From Desnuesiella massiliensis (GTDB taxonomy: Bacteria > Bacillota > Clostridia > Clostridiales > Clostridiaceae): a stretch of DNA of 64,000 nucleotides. Shown one piece after another: positions 9,164 to 18,224 of the stretch. Where the stretch lies: positions 62,001 to 126,000 of the forward strand of contig NZ_LN879452.1 in NCBI RefSeq assembly GCF_001403615.1. The letters run 5' to 3'. How positions within the stretch are numbered: the stretch's first letter is position 1; each line of letters begins with the position of its first letter. The position numbers and the translations under genes were made by a program. A model generated the notes under the pieces. The model saw nothing but the letters and a program-made list of their open reading frames with translations. It did not search any database and was not told the DNA's origin.

Positions 9164-9541
9164 GTGTTTTTTATTGGTATTTTTGGTGTAGAAGATAAGC
9201 AAAAGATTATAAAAAACTTAGGACAAGTACAATGTAAAAATTGTAATATAAATAATATTAAGCTCATAAAAAGCTATAGATTTTTTCATTTCTTTTTCCT
9301 ACCTTTATTTAGATGGAATGAACGGTATTATGCTATTTGTGAAAGCTGCGGCATGATTTATGATATTCCAAAGGAAAAGGGGCTAGCGGTAGAACGCGGG
9401 GAAAACATTGATATAACCTATTGGGATTTAAGAGCCAATGAAGATATAAGCTATGAGGTTTATAATATCTGTGAAAGCTGCAGAAATAAGGTAGATAATA
9501 GTTATCAGTATTGTCCCCATTGTGGCCATAAGATGAGATAA
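9164..9541 (+). CDS. zinc-ribbon protein
   Basis: 125 residues with two or three zinc knuckles: 'CKNCN' near residue 23, 'CESCG' near 62, then 'CESCRNK' and 'CPHCGHKMR' at the C-terminus. Function is unknown; membership of a zinc-ribbon family is clear. GTG at 9164 is preceded by AAAGGAG. It lies 42 bases after the permease operon and has its own downstream terminator, so it is probably co-transcribed, which fits a metal-linked context. Confidence 0.7.
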   Translation: MFFIGIFGVEDKQKIIKNLGQVQCKNCNINNIKLIKSYRFFHFFFLPLFRWNERYYAICESCGMIYDIPKEKGLAVERGENIDITYWDLRANEDISYEVYNICESCRNKVDNSYQYCPHCGHKMR

Positions 9542-9557
9542 GGTGAACTTTTATAAC

Positions 9558-9601
9558 AAAAGGATTTATTACACCATTATAATAGTGTAATAAATCCTTT
9601 A
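9558..9601. terminator. bidirectional terminator between convergent genes
   Basis: AAAGGATTTATTACAC and its complement form a long stem around a short loop, with A- and T-runs on the outer sides. Confidence 0.88.
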
Positions 9602-9603
9602 AT

Positions 9604-10944
9604 CTAATTCTTAAACTGTAATTTATTATTGCTTATATCCATCTGGTCGAGTATACCTGTTATATAGCTTTTCATAAAGCTATCAGGTGCATTTTGCCAT
9701 AATTTAAAACCCTGTGAATTTATAAATTCTTCTTTGTTTTCATTTGCAGTACCCTCAAAGTATTTTAAATTAACTAATTTCATAGTTTCTGCCATTAGAG
9801 CTTTTTCGGAATCTGTATAACCATCCATTTTTGATAAATTTTTATTAGCTCTATTATTAGCTCTATTTTCAAAGAAGTCTTTAGAGTAGGTTTTAAAGCT
9901 GGTGATATTCTTATCTTTTATTCCTTCTTGTTTTGCCCAAGCTTCTACATCCACTTTTGAGGTAAAATAGTCATAACCCTTATTGTTAGAATATTTAATT
10001 ACTCCATATTGCTGAGGATAGACCCCGAGAGAGCTTGTTGCAATATCATAAATTGATTTGTTATCTTTTTTGTAAAGAGCTATGTCTTGTATATGGATAT
10101 GACCGCTTAGGACTAAATCTACGCCACAGTTTTGAAGTACTTCTATGGCATCTTCATTATTATCTAAAGTATAATTTTCTTTTAATAAATTATTATGATC
10201 TAATAAATTATGATGCATTACTGTAATAAGTTTCGCTTGATGCTCCTTAGCTAAATCGCTACATTTTTTTATCCATTGAAGGGTTTCTTCGCTAATCATG
10301 CCATATACTTGAGGAAAACCTAAAGCTTCGTTATTTCCATATTGAGCTGTATCAAGCATCAATAGCCAAATATCCTCTGAAGGGGATACTAGGTAGCTTA
10401 AAGTATTTTCATCTCTAGAAATAGCTTCGCTATAACCAAAGTCCTCGTAAATTTTAGCGAAATCTTTATTGCTTATAGTATCTGTTTTATATTGATTACT
10501 ATTTTTAAAACTTCTGGCATGAGGATTTTGAACATCATGATTTCCCGGAATAACATAAACAGAGGTTCCTAATTTCTCTATGTTCTTTAATTTTTTCGAT
10601 AATTCCAAGTGGCTTTTAGCTTCTCCGTTGCTTGTCAAATCTCCACTTATAATCAGTATATCTGGTTTTTTATTCTTAATATCTCTGGTAAAAGCATTTA
10701 CTATTTCATCTATATAATTTAATTGTTTTCCATCTCCGCTATTAATAAACTCTTGAAAAGCTTCTCCTCCATCTGTTAAATCCTTAGCTAAATAATGAAC
10801 ATCATTTGTAACAAAAAAAGTGATTTCTTTACCGGATTTAATTTTAGAAATTGAATTAAAGGTTTGGCTACTGCGGCTATGCCATAATAAGCTTAAAATA
10901 ATAAGAATGAATAAGGGTATTATCAATTTTGGCCTAATCTTCAT
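9604..10944 (-). CDS. exported calcineurin-type metallophosphoesterase
   Basis: 446 residues. An N-terminal hydrophobic segment (about 6-22) serves as signal or anchor. The phosphoesterase metal ligands then appear in order: 'TNDVHYL', 'SGDLTSNGEA', 'PGNHDVQ', 'VMHHNLLDH' and 'SGHIHIQ'. It is therefore a binuclear-metal phosphatase or phosphodiesterase acting outside the cytoplasm. The C-terminal ~110 residues are an extra helical region. The substrate is unknown. It is leftward, just upstream (in sequence) of a phosphatidylserine decarboxylase gene in the same direction, with a 29-base gap, so the two may be co-transcribed. Confidence 0.85.
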   Translation of the reverse strand: MKIRPKLIIPLFILIILSLLWHSRSSQTFNSISKIKSGKEITFFVTNDVHYLAKDLTDGGEAFQEFINSGDGKQLNYIDEIVNAFTRDIKNKKPDILIISGDLTSNGEAKSHLELSKKLKNIEKLGTSVYVIPGNHDVQNPHARSFKNSNQYKTDTISNKDFAKIYEDFGYSEAISRDENTLSYLVSPSEDIWLLMLDTAQYGNNEALGFPQVYGMISEETLQWIKKCSDLAKEHQAKLITVMHHNLLDHNNLLKENYTLDNNEDAIEVLQNCGVDLVLSGHIHIQDIALYKKDNKSIYDIATSSLGVYPQQYGVIKYSNNKGYDYFTSKVDVEAWAKQEGIKDKNITSFKTYSKDFFENRANNRANKNLSKMDGYTDSEKALMAETMKLVNLKYFEGTANENKEEFINSQGFKLWQNAPDSFMKSYITGILDQMDISNNKLQFKN

Positions 10945-10973
10945 AAATAAATTTACCTTTCTAGTAGTAAGAT

Positions 10974-11861
10974 TTAATACTTTGCTCCCATAGATTCCCC
11001 CATTAGGACTTTAGTTTCATAGCCTAATTTAGTTTGTTCTAATATATCCTTATCCATGCTTATAGTGTTTTTTTCGAAGAATAACACTACAGTAGAACCA
11101 CCAAATTTAAAATAACCTTTTTCATCGCCTTTTAATATTTTTTTATTTGGTTCATAGGTCTGTATTATAGTTCCTACACAGGTAGCTCCTACCTCCACAT
11201 AAAGTACCTCTCCAAAATTTTCTGATTTCAGTATGCTCCACTCTCTTTTGTTTTGGCAGAATAATTTAGGAACCTTGTCAAAAGCTATGGGGTTCACTGA
11301 ATAGTAATGTCCTTGTATTTTTTTTGTTTCTGTACAGATACCATCATCTAAAAAGTGAAATCTGTGATAATCTGTAGGGCAGAGTCTCAATATTAGACAG
11401 ACACCATCTTGATATTGAGAGGCTACCTTATCATCGTCAATTAATTCCTTTAAGCTATAAGTAATTCCTTTTACTCTAACCAAATTTTCCATGTCTATAT
11501 GGTCATAGGCTAATAATCTTCCATCTCCAGGGGAGATCAATACATCTTTATCTCTATTTATGGGTCTACCTTTTTCGTTAAGTCTTCTTATGAAGAAGTC
11601 ATTGAAGCATTTAAAATCTTCTAATGAATCTTTACAGATAGACATGTCAATATCGAAATCCCTTATAAAATTTTTAACTTTTTTCTTACTTAAACTGCTG
11701 TCACAATAAGCGCCATATAACTTTGAAAAGAATTTTTTCTTTATAAAAAGCTCCAATAAACTCATACCCATAGGGGAAGAGTAGTTCCATTTAAGATATT
11801 TTTCACCTGCTACTTTTTCAATTTCATAATCCTTAGTATTTCTATCATAAACTTTTATCAT
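10974..11861 (-). CDS. psd: phosphatidylserine decarboxylase proenzyme
   Basis: Converts phosphatidylserine to phosphatidylethanolamine at the membrane. The self-cleavage site that creates the pyruvoyl group is 'FGGSTVVLFF' near the C-terminus (GST, the Ser becomes pyruvoyl). Catalytic Asp and His are in 'CPTDYHRFHF'. At 295 residues it matches the clostridial form. 'AGGAGG' precedes the ATG. The gene for phosphatidylserine synthase is not in the window. Confidence 0.93.
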   Translation of the reverse strand: MIKVYDRNTKDYEIEKVAGEKYLKWNYSSPMGMSLLELFIKKKFFSKLYGAYCDSSLSKKKVKNFIRDFDIDMSICKDSLEDFKCFNDFFIRRLNEKGRPINRDKDVLISPGDGRLLAYDHIDMENLVRVKGITYSLKELIDDDKVASQYQDGVCLILRLCPTDYHRFHFLDDGICTETKKIQGHYYSVNPIAFDKVPKLFCQNKREWSILKSENFGEVLYVEVGATCVGTIIQTYEPNKKILKGDEKGYFKFGGSTVVLFFEKNTISMDKDILEQTKLGYETKVLMGESMGAKY

Positions 11862-12096
11862 TTTAATCCTCCTATAATGAATAGGCCGCTTACTTTTGCC
11901 TTAATTAACAACAATAATTATATCATGTATAAAGCTTTTTAATAAGATATTATTTAGCGCTTTATCTATTTCATGTATAATCAAAGTACAGAAAATTAAG
12001 TAAAATTGTACTTGCTAGTATTGTATGCTATTATAAGTTAGTGTATTATATTATAGGTGAAAAGGATTAAACGATAAATTACATGGAGTGATAAAA

Positions 12097-12666
12097 ATGA
12101 ATAAAACTAAAAAAGCTATATTTCAAGCTGCTATTAAGGTTTTTTCTATGGCAGGCTATAATGGTGCTACCATGGATGATATAGCTTTAAATGCAGGGGT
12201 TGCTAAAGGAACATTATACTATCATTTTAAGAGTAAGGAAGAGATTTTCAATTACATAATAACTGAAGGCATGACTGTAATGACTGAAGAGGTTGATTCA
12301 GCTGCAAGCAAGGAACAAGATGTGCTCATGAAGCTTAAAACTATGTGCAGGGTGCAATTGAAGCTTGTATATGAAAACAAAGACTTCTTTAAAGTAATTA
12401 TGAGTCAATTGTGGGGACAAGAGCTTAGACAACTGGAGTTACGAAAGGTTATAGGCAATTATATCTGTGCCATAGAGAAATATTTAAAGGAAGCCATGGA
12501 ACACGGTATAGTTAGAAAAGGGGATACTTCCTTCATGGCGTACACTCTGTTTGGCACACTATGCTCTGCAGCAGTTTATGAGTTAATAAATAGCGAAAAT
12601 ACAGATGTAGATCAGCTTATAGATAATTTAATGAGTTATGTTTTAAATGGCATTAGCGAGAAATAA
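12097..12666 (+). CDS. TetR/AcrR-family transcriptional regulator
   Basis: 189 residues. The N-terminal helix-turn-helix includes 'ATMDDIALNAGVAKGTLYYH' (about 23-42), followed by a helical ligand domain. ATG at 12097 was preferred over GTG at 12088 because TGGAGTG is well spaced from it. It is convergent with plsC. The YhgE gene 0.9 kb away has tandem operators with TetR-type symmetry, which makes it a plausible target; that link is inference. Confidence 0.9.
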   Translation: MNKTKKAIFQAAIKVFSMAGYNGATMDDIALNAGVAKGTLYYHFKSKEEIFNYIITEGMTVMTEEVDSAASKEQDVLMKLKTMCRVQLKLVYENKDFFKVIMSQLWGQELRQLELRKVIGNYICAIEKYLKEAMEHGIVRKGDTSFMAYTLFGTLCSAAVYELINSENTDVDQLIDNLMSYVLNGISEK

Positions 12667-12668
12667 AG

Positions 12669-12693
12669 AAAAGGCGAAGATTCGCCTTTTTTT
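12669..12693 (+). terminator. terminator of the tetR-family gene
   Basis: AAAGGCGAA / TTCGCCTTT stem with a 2-base loop and a T-run, overlapping the end of the convergent plsC-like gene. Confidence 0.85.
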
Positions 12694-13405
12694 ATAGTTT
12701 ACTTTTAATAATCTCTGTAACCTTTGCAGGAAGTTCTTCAGTTTCTTCCTTTGAAAGACTGGCCGTTTCAATTAACGGATGAATATACATCTCCACCTCA
12801 GCAGGTTTAATTCTATTACCATTAGCCTCCATTAATTTATAAGAACCTTTAATAGTTACAGGGATAATTGGAACCTTAGCCTTAGTAGCTAACTTAAAGC
12901 TTCCCGCCTTTAATTCGCCTATATTATCGCTCTTACTTCTTGTACCTTCAGGAAATATAACTAATGAATAACCATTTTTTAAAATTTTCACACCTTCTGC
13001 AATGGATTCAGCAGCTTTTCTTATATTACTCCTATCCATGAATACACAATTCATATATTCCATCCAATCGCGAAGAAGCGGTATCTTTTTCATTTCTATC
13101 TTTGCGATATATCCTTTAGGCTTATCTATATAGCTCATAAATAATGCAATATCAAAATTACTTTGGTGATTGCTTACAAAGAGCACAGCTCCATCCTTTG
13201 GTATATTTTCTTCACCATATATCTTAACCCTTGCTCCACTCATTTTAACATGAGATAGTGCCCATTTAGAGGTGGTTTTATGTACATATTCTTCCTTTTC
13301 TTTTAAATTTCCTTTCTTTTCTAAGGACTTAACCTTGTACATTTTTGGAATAGTAGCAACTAAGCTTATAGCAAAGTTTGAATACCAAGCAATTGTTCTT
13401 AACAT
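12692..13405 (-). CDS. plsC: 1-acyl-sn-glycerol-3-phosphate acyltransferase (PlsC-like)
   Basis: Adds the second acyl chain to lysophosphatidic acid in phospholipid synthesis. The acyltransferase block I motif is 'NHQSNFD' (H-x4-D) and block III is 'FPEGTRS'. Both are intact, and an N-terminal hydrophobic segment serves for membrane association. The start was moved to ATG 13405 (MLRTIAW) because GGGAGG lies 5 bases upstream; the longer ORF start at 13438 has no ribosome-binding site. It is divergent from the YhgE gene. Confidence 0.88.
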   Translation of the reverse strand: MLRTIAWYSNFAISLVATIPKMYKVKSLEKKGNLKEKEEYVHKTTSKWALSHVKMSGARVKIYGEENIPKDGAVLFVSNHQSNFDIALFMSYIDKPKGYIAKIEMKKIPLLRDWMEYMNCVFMDRSNIRKAAESIAEGVKILKNGYSLVIFPEGTRSKSDNIGELKAGSFKLATKAKVPIIPVTIKGSYKLMEANGNRIKPAEVEMYIHPLIETASLSKEETEELPAKVTEIIKSKL

Positions 13406-13525
13406 ATTAGCCTCCCAGTAAATTTCAATATTTTTCATATGGTTAAATTATATTATATTTTCAGAGCTTTATAAATTTTTTTGTCACTAGTAATTAAAGT
13501 TAACAATTTGTACTTATTTTTTATA

Positions 13526-13554
13526 TTGACAGGAGAAGCAAAAAGAGTTATAAA
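13526..13554 (+). promoter_or_regulatory. sigma-A promoter of the YhgE gene
   Basis: TTGACA (13526-13531), a 17-base spacer, then TATAAA (13549-13554). Operator repeats begin 5 bases after the -10 box. Confidence 0.75.
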
Positions 13555-13558
13555 TATA

Positions 13559-13596
13559 ACTGACCAGTCAGTATAAAATGACCAGTCAGTATAAAA
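13559..13596 (+). promoter_or_regulatory. two tandem TetR-type operators
   Basis: An 18-base unit starting TGACCAGTCAGT is repeated head-to-tail at 13561-13578 and 13579-13596. Each contains an inverted repeat of the form ACTGAC-CA-GTCAGT (13559-13572; the second, 13577-13590, has one mismatch). Placement just downstream of the -10 box is typical of a repressor site. The nearby TetR-family protein is the obvious candidate repressor, but this is untested. Confidence 0.7.
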
Positions 13597-13615
13597 AATG
13601 AGGAGAGGTGAAGTT

Positions 13616-16600
13616 ATGAATTTTTTAAAGATCGCTTGGCAGGACATTTCTAGTATTTTTAAGAACAAATTTATAAGAATATCAGTAACAGCAATTATAG
13701 TAGTTCCTCTTTTGTACAGCTTATTGTATCTTGCAGCTTTCTGGGATCCTTATAACAGACTTTCCGATTTACCTGTAGCAGTGGTAAATATGGATAAAGG
13801 TTCTATGATGGATGGAGAAAGCGTAAACTATGGAAAAGATATTGCAGACAAGCTGAAAGAGAATAACAAAATTGGCTGGAGATTTGTGTCCTATGAGGAT
13901 GCTAAAAAAGGTGTAGAAGGAAAAGACTATTATGCTATGTTCGTGATTCCAGAAGACTTTTCAGCCAAAGTTATGAGTGCTAAGGATGGAGCGCCAAAGC
14001 AACCAGAGATATTATATACAGCTAATGAAAAAAGAAATTTTTTAGCGGCTCAAATAAATGGAAAAGTGCTAGTAGAACTTAAAGCAGAAATAACAAAAAA
14101 TATATCTAAGGAATACACAAAAGTAGCTTTTGATAAGCTTCATGAAATAAAAGACGGTATGAATAAGGCATCGGATGGAAGCAGTGAGCTTGCTGATGGT
14201 ATAAATACCCTAAAAGATAAGGTTCCAGATATGAAGGATGGAGTAGGTAAGCTTTATGATGGTTCCAATCAGCTAAAAGAAGGCATAGGACAATTAAAGG
14301 ATAATACTCCGGCTTTAGCAGGAGGAGTTTCTAAACTATATGAAGGCTCTTCAGTTATGACTTCTGGCATAGGAGAACTAAAAGGTAAAACTGATGAAAT
14401 AACAAAACTTATAGTTCAAAACCCACAAATAAAAGCTTTGCTTTCACCAAGTACTATTCAGAAGGTGAATAAATTAGCTAAAGATGGAGCTTATATAGCT
14501 TCTCTTGATACTTCCGTTTTAGATAATATAAATCCTAATACTGTTAATACTATTTCTAAAACTGTGGTAGACGTTAATTCTTTAGTTAATTCTAAAGAGC
14601 TAAAGGAGATTTTAAGCACACCATCTATTCAATTAGTTATATCACAAATGGATTTTAGTAAGCCGCAAAATGCAGCAGCCCTTAAAGAAAGGGTTGATAA
14701 CTTAAATGCATTAATGAGTGACGTTCAATTACTAAAAGGCACAATTTCAAAGGTAGATTCAAATAAACTAAATAATATGCTTATGCCTTTAAAGGATTTA
14801 GCAGTACTTGCAAATCAAAATCCTGCAGCCTTTGCTGCTAAGGTAAATGATTTGCATAATACTTTAGCAGGGGCAGCTGCTTTGGCTAAGGATAAGCAAA
14901 CTATAGACTCAATGAATCTATTATTGAGCAATATGGATAATGTAAAAGCTTTATTGGGTACAGCAACTAACTCTATGGCAAAGATAAATATATCTGATAA
15001 AGATAAGGCTGAATTAGCAGCCTTAAGTGACAAGGATTTAGCAGCTATAAGCGCCAATAAAGATGCTATGGTATCTGCTATAACTAATTTAACAGCCAAG
15101 GGCATGTTAAGTCCGGAACAAGCAAGACCTATGATAGCAGCAATAAAAATTGGAGCGGATATGAGTCCAGCCTTGAAAGATTTAATGAATGTGCAGCAGG
15201 CGCTAAACAATCCTAGTACAAAAGTATTGATGAGCAGCTTACAAGGATTAGATTCAAATAAATTAAAAGCTAGTGCTGCAATGCTATCACAATTACAAGC
15301 TAATGGTCCATTCATAGAAGGAATGGCAAATAATATAACTTTAGATAATATAAAAGCATTGATGCCTTTGATGGAAGTTACTCAAAATCTAGATAAGCTT
15401 AAGAACGATTTATCTAAAAATGAAGAGAACTTAAAGCTTTTAGATGAAATAATGCAAAAGTCTCAAGATGGAAGTCTTCAAAAGCTAATGCCTTTAGTAT
15501 CAAAAGTAAAAACAGATATGGATAGTTCAAAGCCATTAATAGATTCTTTAATGAAGGATCCAACTTTACCACAAAAATTAGCTAATTCTTCTGAGTTGGT
15601 AGCTAAGTTAAAAGCTATGCAAGGTGATGTAAAGGATAGTTCAGATTTAATAGCTATGGCTCAAAGAGCTTTAAATGAAGGAAATATAGAAAAAGCACAA
15701 GGTTTTATCAATGCTATACCAAAGCTTACAGAAGGAGTTAACAGCCTATATGATGGAAGTAAGCAAATTAATTCTGGATTAGCTCAATTAAATGAAAAAG
15801 TGCCAGCTTTAGCTTCAGGAGCTAATAAATTGTATGATGGTTCATCACAATTACAACAGGGACTAAAACAGCTTAATGACAATATGCCTGAGCTACAGGA
15901 TGGAGCTCAAAAATTAGCTGATGGATCAAAGGAGTTAAAGGATAAGTTATCAGAAGGAGCAAGTGAACTAAATAAAAACTTAGTAAATGATAGCGAAACC
16001 ATGAGCAAATTTGTTTCTGAGCCTGTAACTATGGATGAAAAGCCTGTTTATTCAGTGAAGGATTACGGTACAGGATTTACACCTTACTTTATTCCATTAT
16101 CTTTATGGGTAGGAGCTTTGATGATGTTCTTCGTTATAACAGATAAGGTAGACGAAAATATTAATGCAAGTCCTGCTTCTGTAGTAATTGGTAAGTTCTT
16201 ATCCTATGGATATATAGGAATACTTCAAGCAGTATTAGCTAGTGTGGTAGTTTTATTCTTAGGATTAAAGCCAGCCAATGTTCCTCTCTATATATTGTTT
16301 AATATATTTATGTCCTTTGTATTTATAGCTATAATACAAAGTTTGATATTCTTACTTGGAGAGGCTGGAAGGTTGTTATCAATAGTATTATTAATACTTC
16401 AATTAACCTCTTGCGCAGGAACCTTCCCATTAGAGGTAGTACCTACTTTCTTTAAGGTGTTAAATCCATTTATGCCGTTCACATATTGTGTTTCTGGCTT
16501 AAGAGAATTAATATCTGGAGTAGATTATAGTGTACTTGCTCATGATACAGCTGTGTTAGCTGGGGTTATGATTACTTTCTTAGTAGTTTCAATACTCATG

Positions 16601-16663
16601 AAAGGAAGAGCCGACAAGCTTCAGCAGAAGATAAGAGAAAGAAAAGAGTCTGTAGTAGCATAA
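13616..16663 (+). CDS. YhgE/Pip-domain ABC-2-type membrane protein
   Basis: A large (1015-residue) envelope protein of the YhgE/Pip family, which includes the Lactococcus phage infection protein and the ESX/T7SS-associated EsaA. One N-terminal transmembrane helix (about 19-40) is followed by ~770 extracytoplasmic residues with repeated 'LYDGSNQLKEG' / 'LADGINTLKD' units flanking an Ala/Lys-rich coiled-coil centre, then five or six C-terminal helices of the ABC-2 permease type. The real start is ATG 13616; the ORF start at 13598 lies within the GAGGAGAGGTG ribosome-binding site. No ATPase is adjacent. A tandem operator directly upstream suggests inducible expression. Confidence 0.87.
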   Translation: MNFLKIAWQDISSIFKNKFIRISVTAIIVVPLLYSLLYLAAFWDPYNRLSDLPVAVVNMDKGSMMDGESVNYGKDIADKLKENNKIGWRFVSYEDAKKGVEGKDYYAMFVIPEDFSAKVMSAKDGAPKQPEILYTANEKRNFLAAQINGKVLVELKAEITKNISKEYTKVAFDKLHEIKDGMNKASDGSSELADGINTLKDKVPDMKDGVGKLYDGSNQLKEGIGQLKDNTPALAGGVSKLYEGSSVMTSGIGELKGKTDEITKLIVQNPQIKALLSPSTIQKVNKLAKDGAYIASLDTSVLDNINPNTVNTISKTVVDVNSLVNSKELKEILSTPSIQLVISQMDFSKPQNAAALKERVDNLNALMSDVQLLKGTISKVDSNKLNNMLMPLKDLAVLANQNPAAFAAKVNDLHNTLAGAAALAKDKQTIDSMNLLLSNMDNVKALLGTATNSMAKINISDKDKAELAALSDKDLAAISANKDAMVSAITNLTAKGMLSPEQARPMIAAIKIGADMSPALKDLMNVQQALNNPSTKVLMSSLQGLDSNKLKASAAMLSQLQANGPFIEGMANNITLDNIKALMPLMEVTQNLDKLKNDLSKNEENLKLLDEIMQKSQDGSLQKLMPLVSKVKTDMDSSKPLIDSLMKDPTLPQKLANSSELVAKLKAMQGDVKDSSDLIAMAQRALNEGNIEKAQGFINAIPKLTEGVNSLYDGSKQINSGLAQLNEKVPALASGANKLYDGSSQLQQGLKQLNDNMPELQDGAQKLADGSKELKDKLSEGASELNKNLVNDSETMSKFVSEPVTMDEKPVYSVKDYGTGFTPYFIPLSLWVGALMMFFVITDKVDENINASPASVVIGKFLSYGYIGILQAVLASVVVLFLGLKPANVPLYILFNIFMSFVFIAIIQSLIFLLGEAGRLLSIVLLILQLTSCAGTFPLEVVPTFFKVLNPFMPFTYCVSGLRELISGVDYSVLAHDTAVLAGVMITFLVVSILMKGRADKLQQKIRERKESVVA

Positions 16664-16675
16664 TTATTTATTTAG

Positions 16676-16716
16676 AACCTCTTTGAGTTTTATAACTAAT
16701 AAAATTCAAAGAGGTT
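16676..16716 (+). terminator. terminator of the YhgE gene
   Basis: AACCTCTTTGAGTTTTAT pairs with ATAAAATTCAAAGAGGTT, followed by a T-rich run. Confidence 0.88.
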
Positions 16717-16768
16717 TTATTGTTATTAAAACAGAAAATTTTACTAACAAAAAGAAGAATAAAAAATA

Positions 16769-16816
16769 TTGACATTAAAATAATGAAATTGTATACTGAA
16801 TATGTAAACGCTAACA
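16769..16816 (+). promoter_or_regulatory. promoter with cre/LacI-type operator upstream of the LacI gene
   Basis: TTGACA (16769-16774), 17-base spacer, TATACT (16792-16797). TGTAAACGCTAACA at 16803-16816 matches the CcpA cre consensus and LacI-family operators with a central CG. A second imperfect palindrome, TAAAACGTTTAAA, lies near 16871. The site is about 390 bases before the LacI start. The gap (16664-17204) otherwise holds only the YhgE terminator and a palindromic repeat. Autoregulation or CcpA control is inferred. Confidence 0.65.
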
Positions 16817-17022
16817 CAATGAAATGAATATAACATTCTCTGCTATTGTTAATTATTAAATATATTTACATAAAACGTTTAAATTTTCTTAAATATATTT
16901 TATAATAGTTAAGGAGTAATCACTTTTAGGCTTTCAATTTATAATTATTATTTACTTAGCAATGAAAAATTCATGAAAATGAGCAGTTCATTGTTTAGTT
17001 TATTTACATGAAAATTTGATTT

Positions 17023-17131
17023 TATAGGAGACTGCGAAAAAAGGTGTTCTATAGGTTTTCCTACACCGCGCGTGGAGCCCCACGAGCGGCCCGTGAAAAA
17101 GAACACCTATGTTTTTTCACATTCTCCTATA
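17023..17131 (-). repeat. palindromic ~109-bp repeat, copy A (inverted)
   Basis: First of three near-identical elements, here in the opposite orientation to those at 38681 and 52570. It begins TATAGGAG and ends CTCCTATA, and can fold almost completely on itself. It lies in the leader between the promoter at 16769 and the LacI gene. Its size, terminal symmetry and dispersal fit a MITE; no transposase for it is in the window. Confidence 0.85.
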
Positions 17132-17204
17132 GGTAAAGATTTTAATTAAGGGAAAGTTAGTTTGCTGATAAAGTGATTTGTTATGATTATAGGAGGAAAC
17201 AACA

Positions 17205-18224
17205 ATGTCAATCACTATAAATGATATAGCGGAGAGAGCGGGAGTATCTTTGGCAACAGTATCTAGAGTTATGAATAATTCTGGATATGTAAAAGAAGAA
17301 ACCAGGAAAAAAGTCATGGATATAATAGAAGAATTAAATTATGTTCCTAATGCCATAGCTAGAAGCCTATCAACCAGTAAGTCTAATTCTATAGGAGTTA
17401 TTGTACCAGATATAAACAACCCTTTCTTTGGGGAGGTTATAAAAGGAATAACAGATGTGGCAGATCAAAATGACTTGAATATAATATTATTTGATGCAGA
17501 TGAAAGCATAAAAAAGGAAATAAAGTCTTTAAAAGTTCTAAAGGAGCAAAGAATTCAAGGAGTGTTAATAGCTCCAACCTCATCTGAAGATGACTTAAAT
17601 AGTGAGTATATAAAAACTATTGAAAGTTTAAATGTTCCTATAGTATGGATAGATAGCAATGTAAAGTATACTAATTTTAGTGGTGTATTTGTAAATAGTT
17701 TAAAAGGGACTTATGATGGGATAGAAGCTTTTATAAAGGAAGGCCATAGAGATATTGCCATAATTACTGGAAGAATGAACTCTTGGTCAGCGCAGGAAAG
17801 ACTTCTTGGCTACAAAAAAGCTTTAGCCATGAACAACATACCTTTAAAAGATGAGTACATGCTTTACGGAAATTATAAGCAAGAATCGGGCTATCGTTTA
17901 ACAAAAGAAATATTAAAAATGGAAAAAAGACCTACAGCTATTTTTGTTTGCAGTAACATGATGACCTTGGGGTGTATAAAGGCTCTAAAAGAAGAAAATA
18001 TAAAAATACCAGATGAAATGGCTATAATAGGTTTTGATAATATAGATATTCTTAATGTAGTAGGAATGAATATAAGCTTTGTAGTAGGTCCTTCTATAGA
18101 ACTTGGAAGGGCTAGTATGAAGGTTTTATTGGATATATTAAATCAAAAGGATAGTAATGAAATAAAGAAAATAACTTTAATGACGGACTTACAATTAAAT
18201 GGATCAGAAAGATATTTAAGATAG
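17205..18224 (+). CDS. LacI-family transcriptional regulator
   Basis: 339 residues. The N-terminal LacI helix-turn-helix and hinge helix 'INDIAERAGVSLATVSRVMN' (about 4-23) are followed by a periplasmic-binding-protein-like effector domain (about 60-330). The effector is probably a sugar or nucleoside. The deo salvage operon is the next host gene block downstream, beyond an IS110 insertion, so it may be the target. An operator of the right class (TGTAAGCGCTTATA) lies 117 bases after its stop. ATG at 17205 has an AGGAGG. Confidence 0.9.
   Translation: MSITINDIAERAGVSLATVSRVMNNSGYVKEETRKKVMDIIEELNYVPNAIARSLSTSKSNSIGVIVPDINNPFFGEVIKGITDVADQNDLNIILFDADESIKKEIKSLKVLKEQRIQGVLIAPTSSEDDLNSEYIKTIESLNVPIVWIDSNVKYTNFSGVFVNSLKGTYDGIEAFIKEGHRDIAIITGRMNSWSAQERLLGYKKALAMNNIPLKDEYMLYGNYKQESGYRLTKEILKMEKRPTAIFVCSNMMTLGCIKALKEENIKIPDEMAIIGFDNIDILNVVGMNISFVVGPSIELGRASMKVLLDILNQKDSNEIKKITLMTDLQLNGSERYLR

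Noticed and set aside
14815..15315. A 166-codon open frame on the minus strand inside the YhgE gene
   Set aside because: It mirrors the Ala/Lys/Leu-rich coding strand, has no ribosome-binding site, and the plus-strand gene is a clear family member.
17023..17131. Repeat copies as a CRISPR array or an integron attC site
   Set aside because: The copies are far apart, palindromic, have no spacer periodicity, and no cas or integrase gene is present.
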